DNA from: Coptis chinensis
Lineage: Eukaryota > Streptophyta > Magnoliopsida > Ranunculales > Ranunculaceae
Assembly: GCA_015680905.1 (NCBI GenBank)
Contig: CM027380.1
Span: 53,275,001-53,339,000, forward strand
Reading direction: 5' to 3'
DNA length: 64,000 nucleotides
Positions within the stretch are counted from its first letter, which is position 1, and every line of letters starts with the position of its first letter. Below are positions 10,452 to 23,527 of the stretch, piece by piece. The notes beneath the pieces are model-generated. The model searched no databases. It saw only the letters and a program-made list of their open reading frames with translations, and had not been told where the DNA came from. Made by a program: the position numbers and the translations under genes.

Positions 10452-11990
10452 TTAAACCATAAATAGACTTATGAAGATGACAGACTCGCCTCTCCCCCTG
10501 TCGAGCAAATCCTTAAGGAGAGTCATACAAATCTCTTCATTTAAATCACCTTGTAAAAAGGCATTATTAACATCCATTTGGTGGAAAGACCACCCTTTGA
10601 TAGCAGCAAAAGAAATAAGAGTACAAACAGTCACAAGTTTGGCGACCGGAGCAAAAGTGTCGTGGTAGTCTAGACCTTCAACTTGGGTAAAACCCTTAGC
10701 AACTAAGCGTGCTTTGTAAAGTTCGATAATGCCAACTTGATTTGTGAACACCCATTTGCACTTAATAGGTTTCTTGTGAGAAGGAAGAGATACAAGACTC
10801 CATGTATGGTTCTTTTCAAGTGCCATATTTTCTTTCTCCATAGCTTCCCGCCAATGGGGCACTTTTACCACCTCAGAAAATGTTCGAGGCACCAGAAAAC
10901 ATCTATGTGCTGGAGAGAAATTAGAATATGTAATATAATGATGGAGAGGGTAGGGTGTACTTGACAACTTAGAAGGTGATGTAGAATTGAAGTGGAGCAT
11001 CCATGAGTAACAATAATATAAGTTTTAGGCCAAACATAGCCTTCAATGAGAGGCTTTTGAGGTGGGTGACGGTTTCTCTGAGGCTTGGAAAGGACTAGTG
11101 CTTAAGTAGATTAAGTAGCAGGAAGTGAATCAATATTGGAAGGAATGGGTTCAACATCATGTGTGTTGGGTATAACTTGTTGAGTATGGTGTAGGTTATG
11201 ATCGGAATGAGATATGGAACCTGGAGTTGAAGAAACGATTGGGTCAAAGTTTGCGCATGGGTTATGATTGTTATCAACTTGAGAAGATGGACGATTGGAA
11301 GGTAAGGTGCTATGTTGATTCAGAATGGATTCACTAGTATCGAAATCAACTAATAATGGTATAACATAAGAAGAAGTAGACTGGAGTTTAGACAGATCTT
11401 TAAAAGGAAAAATGCCTTCATAAAAAATAATATCACGAGAAGTGTATACAATTTGAGTTGCAAGATCATAAGCTCGGTACCCTTTTTGTACATAAAGATA
11501 ACCAACAAAAATATCAGGTTTAACATGTTGATCAAATTTGTGTTTAATATTAGCATTATGAGCATAACAGAAGTTGCCAAAAACACATAAATGACTATAA
11601 ATTGGTGGTGATGTAAGTAAGATTTCATATGGGGATTTACCCGATAGAAAACGTGTAGTCATTTTATTTATAAGGTAACCTGTTGTGACAACACATTCAC
11701 CCCCAAAAAGTTAAAGGTAAGTGAGCTTGAAAGTGTTATGCCCGAGCTACTTCTAAAATATAACGGTGTTTGTGCTATACAACACCATTTTGTTGGGGAG
11801 TCCCAACACAACTTCTTTGATGAAGAACACCATTTAAAGAAAAGAAAGATTGCATATCTTTAGACAAAAATTATGAACCATTATCTGATTGAACTTTTTG
11901 AATTTCTGTAAAAAAATGTGTGACATGGCTATTAAGAAGAGAATGAATTGAACTTTGGATGAAAATTGTGTTTTGACCATGGCAAAAAAA
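10452..11990 (-). pseudogene. Ty1/Copia pol remnant (integrase and N-terminal reverse transcriptase)
   Basis: Reading the minus strand from about 11990 down, the integrase core appears first, with VQSDNGS and then GTPQQNGVV (near 11800), the usual Copia motif around the catalytic Glu. Internal stops include TAG where the Glu should be. At 11662-11111 the integrase C-terminal part follows (GKSPYEILL, FGNFCYAHN, FVGY). After a degraded spacer the RT N-terminus lies at 11000-10452 ([62 protein letters not shown]). The frame then breaks and the YxDD half of RT and RNase H are missing. No LTR could be tied to it. Gag is not seen. This is a dead, 3'-truncated copy. Confidence 0.85.
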
Positions 11991-12821
11991 GATTTCAACA
12001 AGCTTTAAGTTCGAGACTTAACATGCATAAGATAAATCCAAGTGCATCTAGTATAATCATCCACAATAGCTTAAAAAATAATGAGAACCATTTAAAGATG
12101 GTTGCGAAAAAGGACCCCAAAATATTGCAATGTATTAACTCAAAAGCATGCAATATATGTCAAGCAACATGCAATAAATCCTAAAGTCTGACTTAAAGGG
12201 TCTACACTTGAATCTCCGTCAAGGGAGTTTGTGTTCCTACCAAAAGTAGCTAGGGGTGTCGCCTGGGCTTTACCACTATGAATAACCGCTCACATCCACA
12301 AGGTGGTCAATGGTAACTCCAATGGGGCTATGCGTACTCTAAGTTCACTGAACTTTCCGCATTCCACTAAAATTCTCTGGCGGTTGCACCAATAGTCACC
12401 GAAGTGAAACCATATGTTCCAAGAACTTGAAAAATGTTTACAGTCAATAGTGGGCTTTTCCCAACACTCTACCCTTTAGTTGGGGTCCTATGCACACCGA
12501 TCTAATTATTTGGCTCTAATCTTGGTCAAATTTTAAGTCCAAGTGCAAAACTCAAACAAGTCAGAATTAGGTGATCACTTGTAGGCTGGGTCTGCCTTTA
12601 ATCAGATTTGAAATGTAGATTGACTAGCGAAATTTAAAACACCTATCACACAATATACATTTGAACACACAAATAACTCCTCTGACAGGGGATTTGAAGA
12701 GGGCTTAAAAATTGTACCTCATTTGCTTACTTCCTTATGCTTTCCTTTTTTTTTTTTTTTTTTTTACCTAATTTGCAACTAGAAAATCAACTCTTTTACC
12801 TCTTTTTTTCTTCATACTTCA
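11991..12821. other. Unassigned repetitive sequence
   Basis: No gene seen. 12180-12650 has a more balanced base composition than its surroundings but no open frame or motif I recognise. A T run lies at 12748-12764. The part from 12821 downward should be the 5' internal region of the minus-strand element whose primer-binding site is at 12822-12838. Confidence 0.4.
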
Positions 12822-12838
12822 AGACGGCAGTGGCGCCA
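12822..12838 (-). other. Primer-binding site of a Gypsy element
   Basis: The minus strand reads TGGCGCCACTGCCGTCT directly after the 3' edge of the 12846-14621 LTR, separated by ATTAAAA. TGGCGCC-TGCCG is the usual primer-binding core of Athila/Tat Gypsy elements. This fixes the orientation of the LTR as minus. Confidence 0.6.
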
Positions 12839-12845
12839 TTTTAAT

Positions 12846-14621
12846 TGCACATATCCTTGTCGTTTAGAACCTGCAAATCAATAAATATAATTTTCAAACC
12901 TGCAACAATTAAAAAGAATAGTGGCAAATTAGAGTCGAACCACACCTTGAAATGGAGAAATTAGAGCGAAAGAATTAATAAACCAATAACTAACTAGGTA
13001 CATGAGATTTAAAACAATTTTTGGATTTTGATTTTATCAACCTAATTTAATCTAAGAATGAAAATTTGCTTCTATTTTATCAACTAATTAAACTAAATTT
13101 TTCTGGTTTTCAAGAATTCAATTAATGAGAAATCCTAATGGTGAATGACTTCACCCCTATTTTTAAAGAATAGATTATTCTATATATTTCCAAACATTTA
13201 TTCTCCTTTTTACTTTATAAATTTCATCAAATAAACTCCAACGCTAATTGCTAGTTTAATGAATGATTTTCAATAAATACATTTTATGGACGCTAGTCAC
13301 ATTTTTTTAAAAGAATAAATCCTCAAATTCTTCAAGCATTATAGGAAGCTATCTAAGCATGACAAATCAACTCAAACAAATTAAAGTAGTATAAGTCATC
13401 AAGGATAGACAACTAAAACGTTATTGAACAAGCTTTAATAAAAATAATAATGGTGAAAGAAACTAACAATGAGAAATACCCCAATTATTATAGTGATAGA
13501 ACTCGTGCACATTTCGTTTCAATATTATTAAATCATATGAAGAAAATCATTGGATACGTTAAAGATTATACTGGAAAATAAAAATTGGAAATACAAGAAA
13601 ATAAGCCTACATCTTCCACCATTAGGGTAGAGATTTTACCCCATCATGAGTTTAGAACACATAAAAAGATAAGAAGTAGATACCACCATTTCACTTGAAA
13701 CTTGAATTATTGTATTTATTGTTGATCGAGAACAAGAGAAACTAATACACACTCAAAACTCTCTCCCTTAAAACAAAAATGAACTAACTAAAGAACTAGC
13801 TTGCTGTATTTTTCTCTCAAGTCTGGATGTCTTCAATGCCAATTCTCTTCTCTATTTATAACTTCTACAAAGAATATCTTGGTGTATAATATCTTCACAT
13901 GAAATAGAAACAATTTTTGTGATATGGGAAGAGAATATAAGATAAAGAAATTTTGGAAATAGAATATAGAAGAGATATTCTTAAGGCATGATGAGGAAAG
14001 GAAATATAAATTGGTAATCAAATAAAGAATAAAATAGAATGATATATGGTTTTGAATTAGGAATGGAGTGATTGGCAAGAATATGGAGGATATGGGGGAA
14101 TATATATGGTGGCAAAAATATAAGGTATTAAGGAATGATTTGATATGATAAAATCAAGAGAATAAATGATTAATGGAAATGGAGATATTTAATGGGGTGA
14201 AAATGGTAGGGATATATAGTAGTAGTTGTGATTATCCTTTCTTAATTTTCTTCCATAATTATCAATTCTCTAACATTTCCTTCCATTCTTGATAGAAGAA
14301 TTTATTCCATGAGCTCTCACTTATTGATTCTTTAAATGATCCATTTCAGCTCATGGGCTCGGGATTTTATTGGGCTTTGACCAACGTCTTTATTTCCTAA
14401 AAAAAATATTAAACCAAATTAATAAAACATATTTTGCATGGGACTTTTCCAAAGACATGCACATATATGCAAATAAACTTTTATGACAAAAAAAATGTGC
14501 ATAATGCCATGAAATAAAGCAAATGTATGATTTTATGTTAAAAATATGTCATTAAGCATAAATGATATTATAAAGTGCCTATAAAACTACATATAAAATA
14601 TACAATTTTAGGCACTTATCA
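12846..14621 (-). mobile_element. Long terminal repeat of a minus-strand Gypsy element (~1.78 kb)
   Basis: On the minus strand the sequence begins TGATAAGTGCCTAAAATTG at 14621 and ends ...ATGTGCA at 12846, followed by a TGGCGCC primer-binding site. The opening TGATAAG...CCAAAA is shared with the other LTRs of this nest at 40070 and 49579. The body is AT-rich and non-coding. No matching 3' LTR or internal genes follow, so the element is truncated, or this is one end of a larger deleted copy. Confidence 0.6.
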
Positions 14622-14624
14622 AAA

Positions 14625-15474
14625 CTAATAGGTGTCTGCAGCTGGTAAAAGAAATTGACAGGCTCATGAAGGAGGGGAAGTTGAGAGAATTTTGGGCTGA
14701 TGTTAGACCTATAGAAACGGCGACCATACGTGAGAAGTCACTGGGGGTAATAAACATGATTTACAAAGGAGAAATTCCCCAGAAAAAAATCCTTCGAGAT
14801 AAGATAAGAAAGATATCGACGGTGAAAGAGGTGCTCGAGGTCAATATTGAGCCAAGTCCGGTGAATCAACAGTTGGTGTCGGCTAGCATTCCTGGGGCAA
14901 TTATGTTCGTACCAGAGGACCTGTCCAAGGTAATATTACCACATGACAATGCTTTGTTAATCACTTTACATATTTCGGGCTATGATGTACATAAGATATT
15001 AGTGAACTACAGTAGTTTAGTTAATATTTTATTTTGGAAAACCTTCAAAGGAATTGGTCTCGATGATTCTCATTTAAAACCACCGAAGTTCAGTTTATAT
15101 GGTTTTAATGGAACTTCTACCAAGCCTGCTGGAGAGATAAAATTGTCAATTCGAATGGGCCTCAAACGGTGATGATAACATTCGTGGTCATCAAGCACCA
15201 TTCTGATCACAATGCCATATTAGGAAGGAAGTGGATACACAAAATACGGGCTGTGCCTAGTACATTCTATCAAGTCATCCGATTCCCGACTGTATATGGA
15301 TTGCATGAAATTAGGGGCGATCAGTCCAAGTCAGAAAAAAGTAATTTTGTTATAGTGAAGGGAATGATGAAGGGGAAAAGCCAAGACACTGGGGGCATCT
15401 TGGAAAACTCTAACTAGCAGTTACAGCAAGCTTTGCCTGTTGACACCAATATGTAGATACATGAGTAGGTAATG
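14625..15474 (+). pseudogene. Gypsy element A (Tat lineage), protease part, interrupted
   Basis: The plus-strand frame 14666-15172 followed by 15169-15417 shows a plant Gypsy aspartic protease region: FVPEDLSKVILPHDNALLIT, then VNYSSLVNILFWKTF where the active site (usually VDSGSSVNIL) should be, then HLKPPKFSLYGFNG and NAILGRKWIHKI. The active-site Asp is replaced by Asn (VNYSS), so the protease is dead. The two frames overlap by four bases, indicating a frameshift. Coding sequence stops where element B begins at 15475 and resumes with RT at about 24.9 kb. The 5' LTR and gag of A are missing on the left, where another LTR abuts. Confidence 0.8.
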
Positions 15475-16992
15475 TGATAAGTGCTCAAAAGTAATGATTT
15501 ATAACCCCAATTATGTGTATGTTAGTCTCCATTTTATATTTAAATATTCTAATATGATGCAATTTGAGTTTTTGCAGGTCAAAGAACCTAAATGTGAAAT
15601 ATGGAGGGAAAAGAAGTCAAACAAGTAAAAAAGGAGTCACTGAGAATTACAGCTAAAGGCTTAGGGAAAAAACGTCATATTTGTCTCCATAAGTGTCAAG
15701 CCTAATGGGACTCTAAAAGAGGATAATAATTGAGTTAAAGAAGTCTTCAATCTGATCTCAAAGCCTTAATTTTGACTTCATAGGAAGATGAGATCAACAT
15801 GGAAAAGAAGTCAAAGTTTCACAAGAATTAGGAAATTGAAAGCTGTCAGAAGCTGCAGCTTGGGAAATAGCCTGCAGGGCAAAGTGGGTCACGTCCAACT
15901 TTGGTCCAACCGAATTTAACTTTTCCAGGATTGCTTTTAGAAAGATTATAGAGAGTTTGACACCAAATAAACATAGGATTCAGATCTCTATCCAGACGAG
16001 TATGTAAGCCAATATATAAGGCACAAAAACCTCAGTTTACATCATCTTGGAAATTTAGTGTTTGCATCTTAGATCTAGAATTAAGAGAGAAGAAAGTTCA
16101 GACCTTTTTACCATTAATAGCTATAAAGATTATTCCTTTTCATATTGTGTTCATAGCATAGTATGAGGAGCTAATCTCCCTTCTTTTGGGAGAGGAGATG
16201 AAGCCTTTTTATTATGTTTTAGTTTAGTTTTTCTTCTCTCATGTTGTAGTATAAATCCCCTATTGAGTTTCTTCTTATTCGTCCATTGATTTAACGCTCC
16301 TGTGGAGGTTAGGAGGTCTTAGGGTAATTCATAATTGTGTAGAGCCAAATACCACAAACCCTAGATTCTTTTCTTCTAGTTTTTAGTGTTTTAGTGTGAT
16401 GATTGGATTCTTTATGGCACATCAATTAGTTGTATGGTTAATGCCACATGTGAATTTTCCATGGCACCTACAGTTGTATATTGAATGCCACTTAAAGCAC
16501 AATTTGGTTAGATAGAAGATATCACTGGAGATTGAAGAAGTATTTGATGGAAAGATAGAAAGTATGTTGAAAGCCATATATTATCATTATGGTTATGAAC
16601 ATAAGGTTTTTAGATATGGCGAGTTTCTATTGGTGATTTATATTAAGCATGATAGGTAGATCTATTAAACTAATTCTATGATTTTGGTGGTTCATCTCTC
16701 CCAAGATATTCTCTCTCTTGATTCATATTTATATATTTAAATTAGTTTATTTTATGCATAGTTTAAATCTCAAATCAACCATATATTAATTATTACTTAG
16801 CCACATCTTTTATTTACATCCATTAGAGTAATTTAGATTAGAAATTTTTATTATAATCAACTAGTTATTTAGAGTAGGATTGATACCTTGCTAGCAACTA
16901 TACTAATCAATATTTAATAGGCTAAGTAAGATTTGCAAAATATACGTAACACAAACAACGACATAAATAATAACGTGTTACGTGCTTTTTCA
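15475..16992 (+). mobile_element. 5' LTR of element B (Athila-like)
   Basis: Starts TGATAAGTGCTCAAAAG at 15475 and ends ...GCTTTTTCA at 16992, just before the primer-binding site. The first ~660 bases recur at 23528-24191 and, inverted, at 24209-24869. The LTR is ~1.5 kb, AT-rich and non-coding. A TATATAAGGCAC segment near 16014-16025 is a possible TATA box. It interrupts the pol region of element A. Confidence 0.8.
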
Positions 16993-17012
16993 AGCGTCGC
17001 TGCCCGGGATAA
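16993..17012 (+). other. Primer-binding site of element B
   Basis: AGCGTCGCTGCCCGGGATAA directly follows the LTR end. It matches the Athila-type TGGCGCCGTTGCCGGGGA primer-binding site with several substitutions. Confidence 0.55.
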
Positions 17013-17149
17013 ATTGATTAGGTGATAGAATATTTAATTTAGATTATTTTAATTTAGGAATTTATATAGTATAAATTGCATAATTAGATTAATTTAGCAT
17101 AATTTAATAAGATTTGCATAGTAGAAAGTATTTTCATAAAATTTAGTGT

Positions 17150-17830
17150 TTGTTTAACAGAAAATAACAGTACAGAAAACGTATTTATAAATTTCAAAAA
17201 ATTCTGAAATTTTACAGAGTTGATCTGTATAGTATCGATAATTTATTGAAAGTTTTTCGAATTTTTAGTACTTGTCTTACCTGGGTAACTAACATCATCT
17301 TTGCAGTACCCCATTTTCAGTTTTCAGGACGCAAGCATCTATAAAAACAGTCGAGCAGAGTTATTTTTACATTATCAAAAATTCTAAATTTTTAACAAGA
17401 GGAACCTTGATTCGTCAGGAGCTTCCAGTAAAAATTTGAGTATTGTTTGACCTGTTTTGACCACTTAACTAGTTGCTTGTTTTCAGTGTGTTTCTGCAGC
17501 TTTCCAGGACCAAGGTCTCTAGAAGAACAGTCGAGAAGAAGGATCTGTAAAACTCTAAATAATCCAAACGTTTTACAAGATCATTCCTGACACGTCAGGA
17601 GACTCCAGTAAAATTTTTGTGATTTTTAGTTTTCTTTTACTTATTTATTCAATCGATTGTTTACAGTGTGTGCAGAAAACTTCTCACTTGACTCTGCAAG
17701 ATTAAATAGTACAGAAGAGGGACTTAGTAAGCTCCAACGACTCTGAAATTTTACAGGCTACTCCCTGGACGTACCAGGTAGTTGCTATAAAAATTTCAAA
17801 ATTTTTGGACTTGTTTTGCTTGCTGTAACA
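17150..17830 (+). repeat. Degenerate tandem repeats in the 5' leader of element B
   Basis: About four diverged units, each roughly 160-180 bp. They share (A/T)ACAGTCGAG(A/C)AGA, CAGGA(G/C)..TCCAGTAAAA and ..TTTCAGTGTGT-like segments. Repeated leaders of this kind are usual upstream of gag in Athila elements. No open frame crosses the block. Confidence 0.5.
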
Positions 17831-17971
17831 GTAAGTATTTCTCTTCCATCGTGAATCCCATGTTAGCAGTTTCATAATTTGCATTAATAGTTAGCATCAT
17901 ATAGTTTGATAATATAATTTAGTTAATTAAGTGCATATTAGATTATTTTATATAGCTTTATTATCTAGTGC

Positions 17972-19635
17972 ATGAAAAATTGGTTCCATGATTCACCTCG
18001 TAAACGTTTAATCAGAAGAGCTAATGCTTGTAACAATCTTTCAATTCTGGTTTTGGAGGAGACCACACCATCGAACTCAGGATCTGATTCTAAATCTGAA
18101 ACACACACACCACTAGTAGACTTAGAGGATACACCAGAGAGAGTTCCATTAGCCGCCATGGCTGATCAAAGAACTCTTAGCACCTTGTTTCAACCTATTG
18201 CGGTTCAACCACCGAACTGCATAGTGATGCCCGACAATAACAATAACTATGAGATTAAGACCACCATTCTTAATATGTTGCCAAGATATTATGGCAAAAC
18301 AAATGAAGAACCGTATAATCATCTGAGTAAGTTCTTGAGCATATTAAGTACTTTTAAAGCACCTCATCTTTCCCCTGAAGAGACTAGATTAAGGTTGTTC
18401 CCATTGACTTTTGAGGATGCCGCATTACGTTGGTATAGAACCCTACCCTCTAATTCTATAACTACTTGGGAGAAACTATCACAAAAGTTTATGAAACAAT
18501 ATTACCCTTTACGTAAGATTGAAGCCATGCAATTGGCTATTTCAACCTTCAAAGGAAAACCTAATGAAGAGTTTCATACAACATGGGATAGATTTAATGA
18601 TTTACTTGTCCGTTGTCCACATCATGGTTTTGACATACTTAATATCGTACATTACTTTATAAAAGGTCTTTCACCTATGAACCATCAGTTAATTGAATCA
18701 ATGAATGGAGGAAGATTTACTAGTCTTACTCCTGATGAAGGCTACACTTTTTTGCAAAACTTTTCTGAGAGTTCTAAGGATTGGGCCAATAGTAGTGACC
18801 ATGAAGACATGGCTCGGGTAGATGGGGATGAGTTTTAGTAAACCAGGTATGTATGAGGTTAAAAACGAACTCAATGAAAAACTTGAAGGTGCCATTGCTA
18901 GTTTATCCACAGGAATTGAAACTTTAAACAAGAAGTTTGATTCATTTACTTTAAATTCTCCAATGAATAATCAACCTCAACAAGTAATGAGTGCCAATCA
19001 ATTTTGTGAAAGTTGTTTTGCCACAGACTATGATACACTAGTTTGTCCAGTTTTTGTTGCCCATAACTTTAGTAATAACTATAACCAAGAGCCACGAAAT
19101 AATTATCAATAGAGACAGAACATGTCTCCACAGCAAAACCAATATGGTTTTCAAGGTAATTCAAGGGAACAATAGGCAACAACACATGAATAATAGAGGC
19201 GCAGTAGCACCTTCTCCACAGTATTACCCACAACAACAAGAACAACAACAAGAACAACAAGAACAATAACAACAACAGCAACAACAACAACAAACAAACA
19301 TGAACAGAGAATTAGCTATTGATCCAATGGCTAATTACCAAACCCAACCCAACACCACAGATGAAACCATGAAAGCTTTAGCCACCAAAATCGAGAATGA
19401 ATTCAAAAGAATTGACCAAAAAATTGATATTATGGCTCAACAAATAACTCAACAGATGAGCCAACAATTCAATCAGATACTAGCTAGTCTAGCGCATGCA
19501 CCCAAGGAACTCTACCAAGTCAACTTGAACAAAACCCTAAAGGTAGAAATGTTTATCAAGTTGAAACCACCCCTTCATCCGACTCCACAAAGGCGGTTAA
19601 CTCAATATCTACCCTTAGGTCGGGAAAGAAAGTAG
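17972..19635 (+). pseudogene. gag of element B (Athila-type), frameshifted
   Basis: The first frame (17972-18838, 288 aa) contains the Athila gag start RTLSTLFQPIAVQPPNCIV and the retrotransposon gag core (EEPYNHLSKFLSI, LRLFPLTFEDAALRWYRTLP, WEKLSQKFMKQYYPL, GKPNEEFHTTWDRFNDLLVRC). A frameshift near 18825 moves it into 18822-19112, which carries a decayed zinc-knuckle-like FCESCFATDYDTLVCPV. A Gln-rich CAA-repeat linker with stops follows (about 19190-19290), then a third frame at 19300-19635 with a probable coiled coil (MKALATKIENEFKRIDQKID). Gag packages the element RNA. At least two frameshifts and several stops show that this copy cannot make the full protein. Confidence 0.85.
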
Positions 19636-19639
19636 ATAA

Positions 19640-20693
19640 CAAAGTTGACATACCTGATTCTGATAAAGTTGTTATAACAAAAGATAAGGAAAAGCCAGTT
19701 GAAACTAAAAAAACCAAAGAGCAGGTAACCGAAAAAATTCCACCCACACCATTCCCCTCTAGGTTAAAAGATAACAAAAAGGAAGCACAATATAATGACA
19801 TTATGAATATTTTTAAAAATCTACATATCAATATTCCTTTTCTAAGTGCAATTAAACAAATACCTTCATATGCTAAATTTATAAAAGACTTAGTGAAGAA
19901 TAAAACAAATATTCCTAAGGACGCTTTTATTGTACAAAGTTGTTCATCCTTTTTACAGAACAAAGTCGTAGTAAAACATAAGGACCCCGGTAGTCCTATA
20001 GTTACGTGTAGAATAGGAGAGGACTACACTAATCAAGCATTATTGGATTTAGGTGCTAGTGTGAAGTTATTACCATACTCAGTTTATAAACAACTAGGGT
20101 TAAAGGACTTGAAACCAACAACTGTTAGACTACAGTTAGCTGATAGATCTATTAAGATTTCACGAGGGATAATAGATGATGTAATTATCAAGGTCTCTGA
20201 TTTTTATTACCCCGTTGATTTTATAGGTCTTGACACTTTACCTACAAATGGAAACCAAATTCCTATCATCTTGGGTAGACCATTCTTAGTTACAGCAGAA
20301 GCTTTAATTAATTGTAGGAATGGGAACATGTCCATCACTTTCGGGAATATGAGAATAGAAGTAAACATCTTTACATTATTTAGAAACCCTGACGATGATA
20401 CGGAAAGGATGGATGATCTATGTGCAATACACATAATAGCTAATAAAAGTTTTAGGAACACTCACTACAAAGATCCATTTTTATCATGTGTATCACAATT
20501 AGGCATAAATTATAACAAGGATAGTGTTATACACCATATTAATACATTGCTAGACACTGGTCAACCTCATATAAAAATAGAAGACATTCGAGCATCTTTA
20601 TGTCAAGCTACTTTTAATCGTAGATTTATCAAAGATTTAATTAAGATGACTCGCCCTCTACTAAATTGTATAGGCCACGCATGGAAAAGATAG
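19640..20693 (+). CDS. Aspartic protease region of element B (Athila-type)
   Basis: One uninterrupted frame is open from about 19640, with the first ATG at 19803, to TAG at 20693. It starts with a Lys/Glu-rich linker, then FKNLHINIPFLSAIKQIPSY and YAKFIKDLVKNK, the conserved Athila lead-in. The protease follows: ALLDLGASVKLLPYSVY has the DLGAS active-site form normal for Athila, then LQLADRSIKISRGIIDDV, FYYPVDFIG and PIILGRPFL. Protease cleaves the Gag-Pol polyprotein. No RT follows. Within ~120 bases the sequence passes into the post-pol region, so RT, RNase H and integrase are deleted. Unlike the neighbouring pol pieces this frame has no stop, which may reflect a younger age. Confidence 0.85.
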
Positions 20694-23527
20694 AAGATAA
20701 AAAGAGCAAAAATTGGATTACAAACAAGTTTTAAGTCTAGGAAATCTGACTATAAAAGACCCACAAATTTTTTAAAAAAAAATTACCTAAGCTAGTTAGG
20801 GGGGTAACCTTAAGTTTCCCCCCTCTGTGTCGGCTGGCGACATTAAACGTAGCGCTTATGGGAGGCAACCCAAGTAGTTAAATAGATAGTTTAATAAGTA
20901 GCTCATGACATGAAAATCGAACTGAGAAAATAAATGCATACCTAAACCTGTGCTGAAGATATAAAGTAAAAAAACTCACCGAATTCTTGAGTTTTTTTAC
21001 ATTTCCATTCCAAATGTGAGTAGCTTTCTCCAAATCCAATTCAAACAATGATAGAAGACTAGGGAAGTTCCAATATAACCAGGAAAACTAACCCAGTTCA
21101 TGCAAAGCAAAAGAGGGAGAGTGCAATAGATTTTGGAATTCGAGTTAAGATAGGAGTTGAAATCTGCCCAGGGTCAGGAAGCTATAGCTTCACAATTATG
21201 ACTAGTAGAGATGTGGAGTACTTCTGAAAGTTTTTCTATAAAGCTATATTTTGTAGCGTTTCCTGCGTTCACTACATCAACACTTTCTACATCTCTGTAT
21301 TCTCTATCCCATCAACACAAAAGGTTTGGGGAGGAGCTTTAAACATCAAGAGTATGGAGAATTGATTAGTTTTTAGTCGTTATGGTATAGTATTAGAAAG
21401 AGGGTAGAAATAGTAGTAATAAGTTTATTTCCTGCTGTCATGGGCTTAGTTGTTTTTTTCTTCTTATATTATCAATAGTTTATGAATATGATTTTTTTTT
21501 TTTATGAATATTTATATGAGCCTAGAAGTGTTATGTGATGCATCTGTATCACTGCGTGAACTAGTGAGGTGAAATTCCTCTCTGTTTCGGTCAAGTGAGG
21601 TAGAATACTTTTGTGCATGTTTCGGAACCAAATCCTACTCTAAGTATTGATCCAGTTAAATGGGCCTGAATACTATAAAAAAGCCCAATCAAACAAAAAA
21701 AAAAAACAGATTTTCTTCTTCTTCCAGCCGCACCACCACTCCCTCATTAATATCACTACTACACCACACCCATTAATAGGCATTACAACCTCCAATTATA
21801 CCTCCAATCATCGTTATCAGCACTTGCTAATCGGCAAGAGCTGCCGCCGGTTAGTTCACAATCGATCAAATTCCGATTTCATGGTGAATCTACTTTCCCA
21901 AACAGTAGTGATTCCGATTGTGTAAACTCTCTTGATAGCGTGGTGAATCCGTTTTCGCTTTTGATAAGGAAAACAAACCAGAAATTAGAAAAGAGAGTTG
22001 AGTTAAATTCAATAGAGATTGGGTTTTTTTTTTTTTTTTTTGTTTGCTGTCGGAGGAGAATAGGAGAACGTGAGGGTGGCTGTGAGGAAGGAATGGTGCC
22101 TTATTAATAATTGTTAGGCTTGAAAGATTTCGAAGAAAGAAGGTTCTGTACAGGACGATTTATTATTGAGCAAGTATTTCCAATCTCGTTCCTGTGGTTT
22201 TGTTGTGTCCTCTTACCCTCTGGTTGACCATACACATTACACCACTCTGTTTGACCATACACACTACGCCTAGCTCGAGGACAAGTTTGCAAACAATTGA
22301 ACATGACGACCGAACGAAAAATTCACACAGAACTCTGTTATGGAAAGTTGTTTGATAACAATGCCATGAATGAAATTTTTTTTAAACAAGAATGCAAAAA
22401 TCGGAGTTGGGACTGTCTCTTTTATTCTAAGGTGACAAATGTTCTGAAGATATATTGTTTGATGTTTTTATGATTGTCGAATCGATTATAAGAAGGTGAG
22501 TGGCCTGGGAAAATGGAGTTGAATTGGGATAATGAATCTGAGCCTATTATCATAACTGATTTTCTAGTAGAGAAATTTGGACTCTCGCAGTTCCGCATTT
22601 TCTTAATAAATATTTTTGATCACTCGTGTACTTGATTGTCTAATATGGCTTTATTTATTTTATGACCAAGACAAATCTTGTATTCCGTGCAGCAAGGAAA
22701 CTATTGATTTATTATTATTATTATTTCTTATTATTATTATTCATTGTTTAATTTTAATTTTTATTTTTCAGTCGTGTCATTTGTACATATGACTCATGTA
22801 TATGGTATGAGCACATGACAAATATTTAGTCGTTGTAGTAATTATTGATCCTTATGAATCATCACTCTTATTTGTTTTGTTAAGGATATAAATTCTACAG
22901 ATTTTAGCTGATGTAATTTTGCACGCATTTAAGGTAATATCCCTCCTTCTCTAATCACTTAAATTATGGTAAGCTTTCAATTATTTTATTTAGTCATTGA
23001 GGACAATGCCTAATTTAGTTAGGGAGGTGAGAATTAAAATTTTGCAATATTTTAATTACAATATTTGGAAAGTTTATATGTGAATTATGGTGATTCTAGG
23101 TGAAAAGTATATTTTTATCGTTTAAACTGGCTAATGAAATTGGAAATTATAAGTCATGACCAGGATTAGTCAGTCTTTTCTATCTTTATGAATAGAATCT
23201 TAGCCTAATGTTTTATGATCATGGGTGTGATAAGTAGTAACCTTTTAATTTAGGCATTTTAACTGAAAAAGTTGTTTTATCTAGATTTCATCATAGTTCA
23301 TATGTAAAATTGATTTTGTGGGTATATCAACTGAAAACCTTCACGAGGCTATAACTCGTCCTTTAAGGGTAACTTAAAGGTTTAAGGCCTTGTTGCATAT
23401 GGTAAATGCAACCGCAATGCCTGCGAAAGTTAATTAGTTTATTATTTAATTAGTATTGTTAGCTTTGAACACTTCTCTAGTATAACTAACACATATTTGC
23501 TAAGAGACTAGCAAAATGCTAGTTGGG
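20694..23527 (+). other. 3' non-coding region of element B
   Basis: Starts with the motif typical after pol in Athila elements (GACATTAAACGTAGCGCTTATGGGAGGCAACCCAAG, split over 20840-20876). A ~430-bp segment at 21640-22080 differs in composition (CTTCTTCTTCC, CCGCACCACCACTCC, GCCGCCGG) and may be an antisense or captured piece. ATT microsatellites lie at 22710-22740. The paragraph at 23330-23440 (CTTCACGAGG...TTTAAGGCCTTGTTGCATATGG) is related to 49905-50000 in element C. Just before the LTR is the purine-rich TAGTTGGG. No convincing gene is present. Confidence 0.6.
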
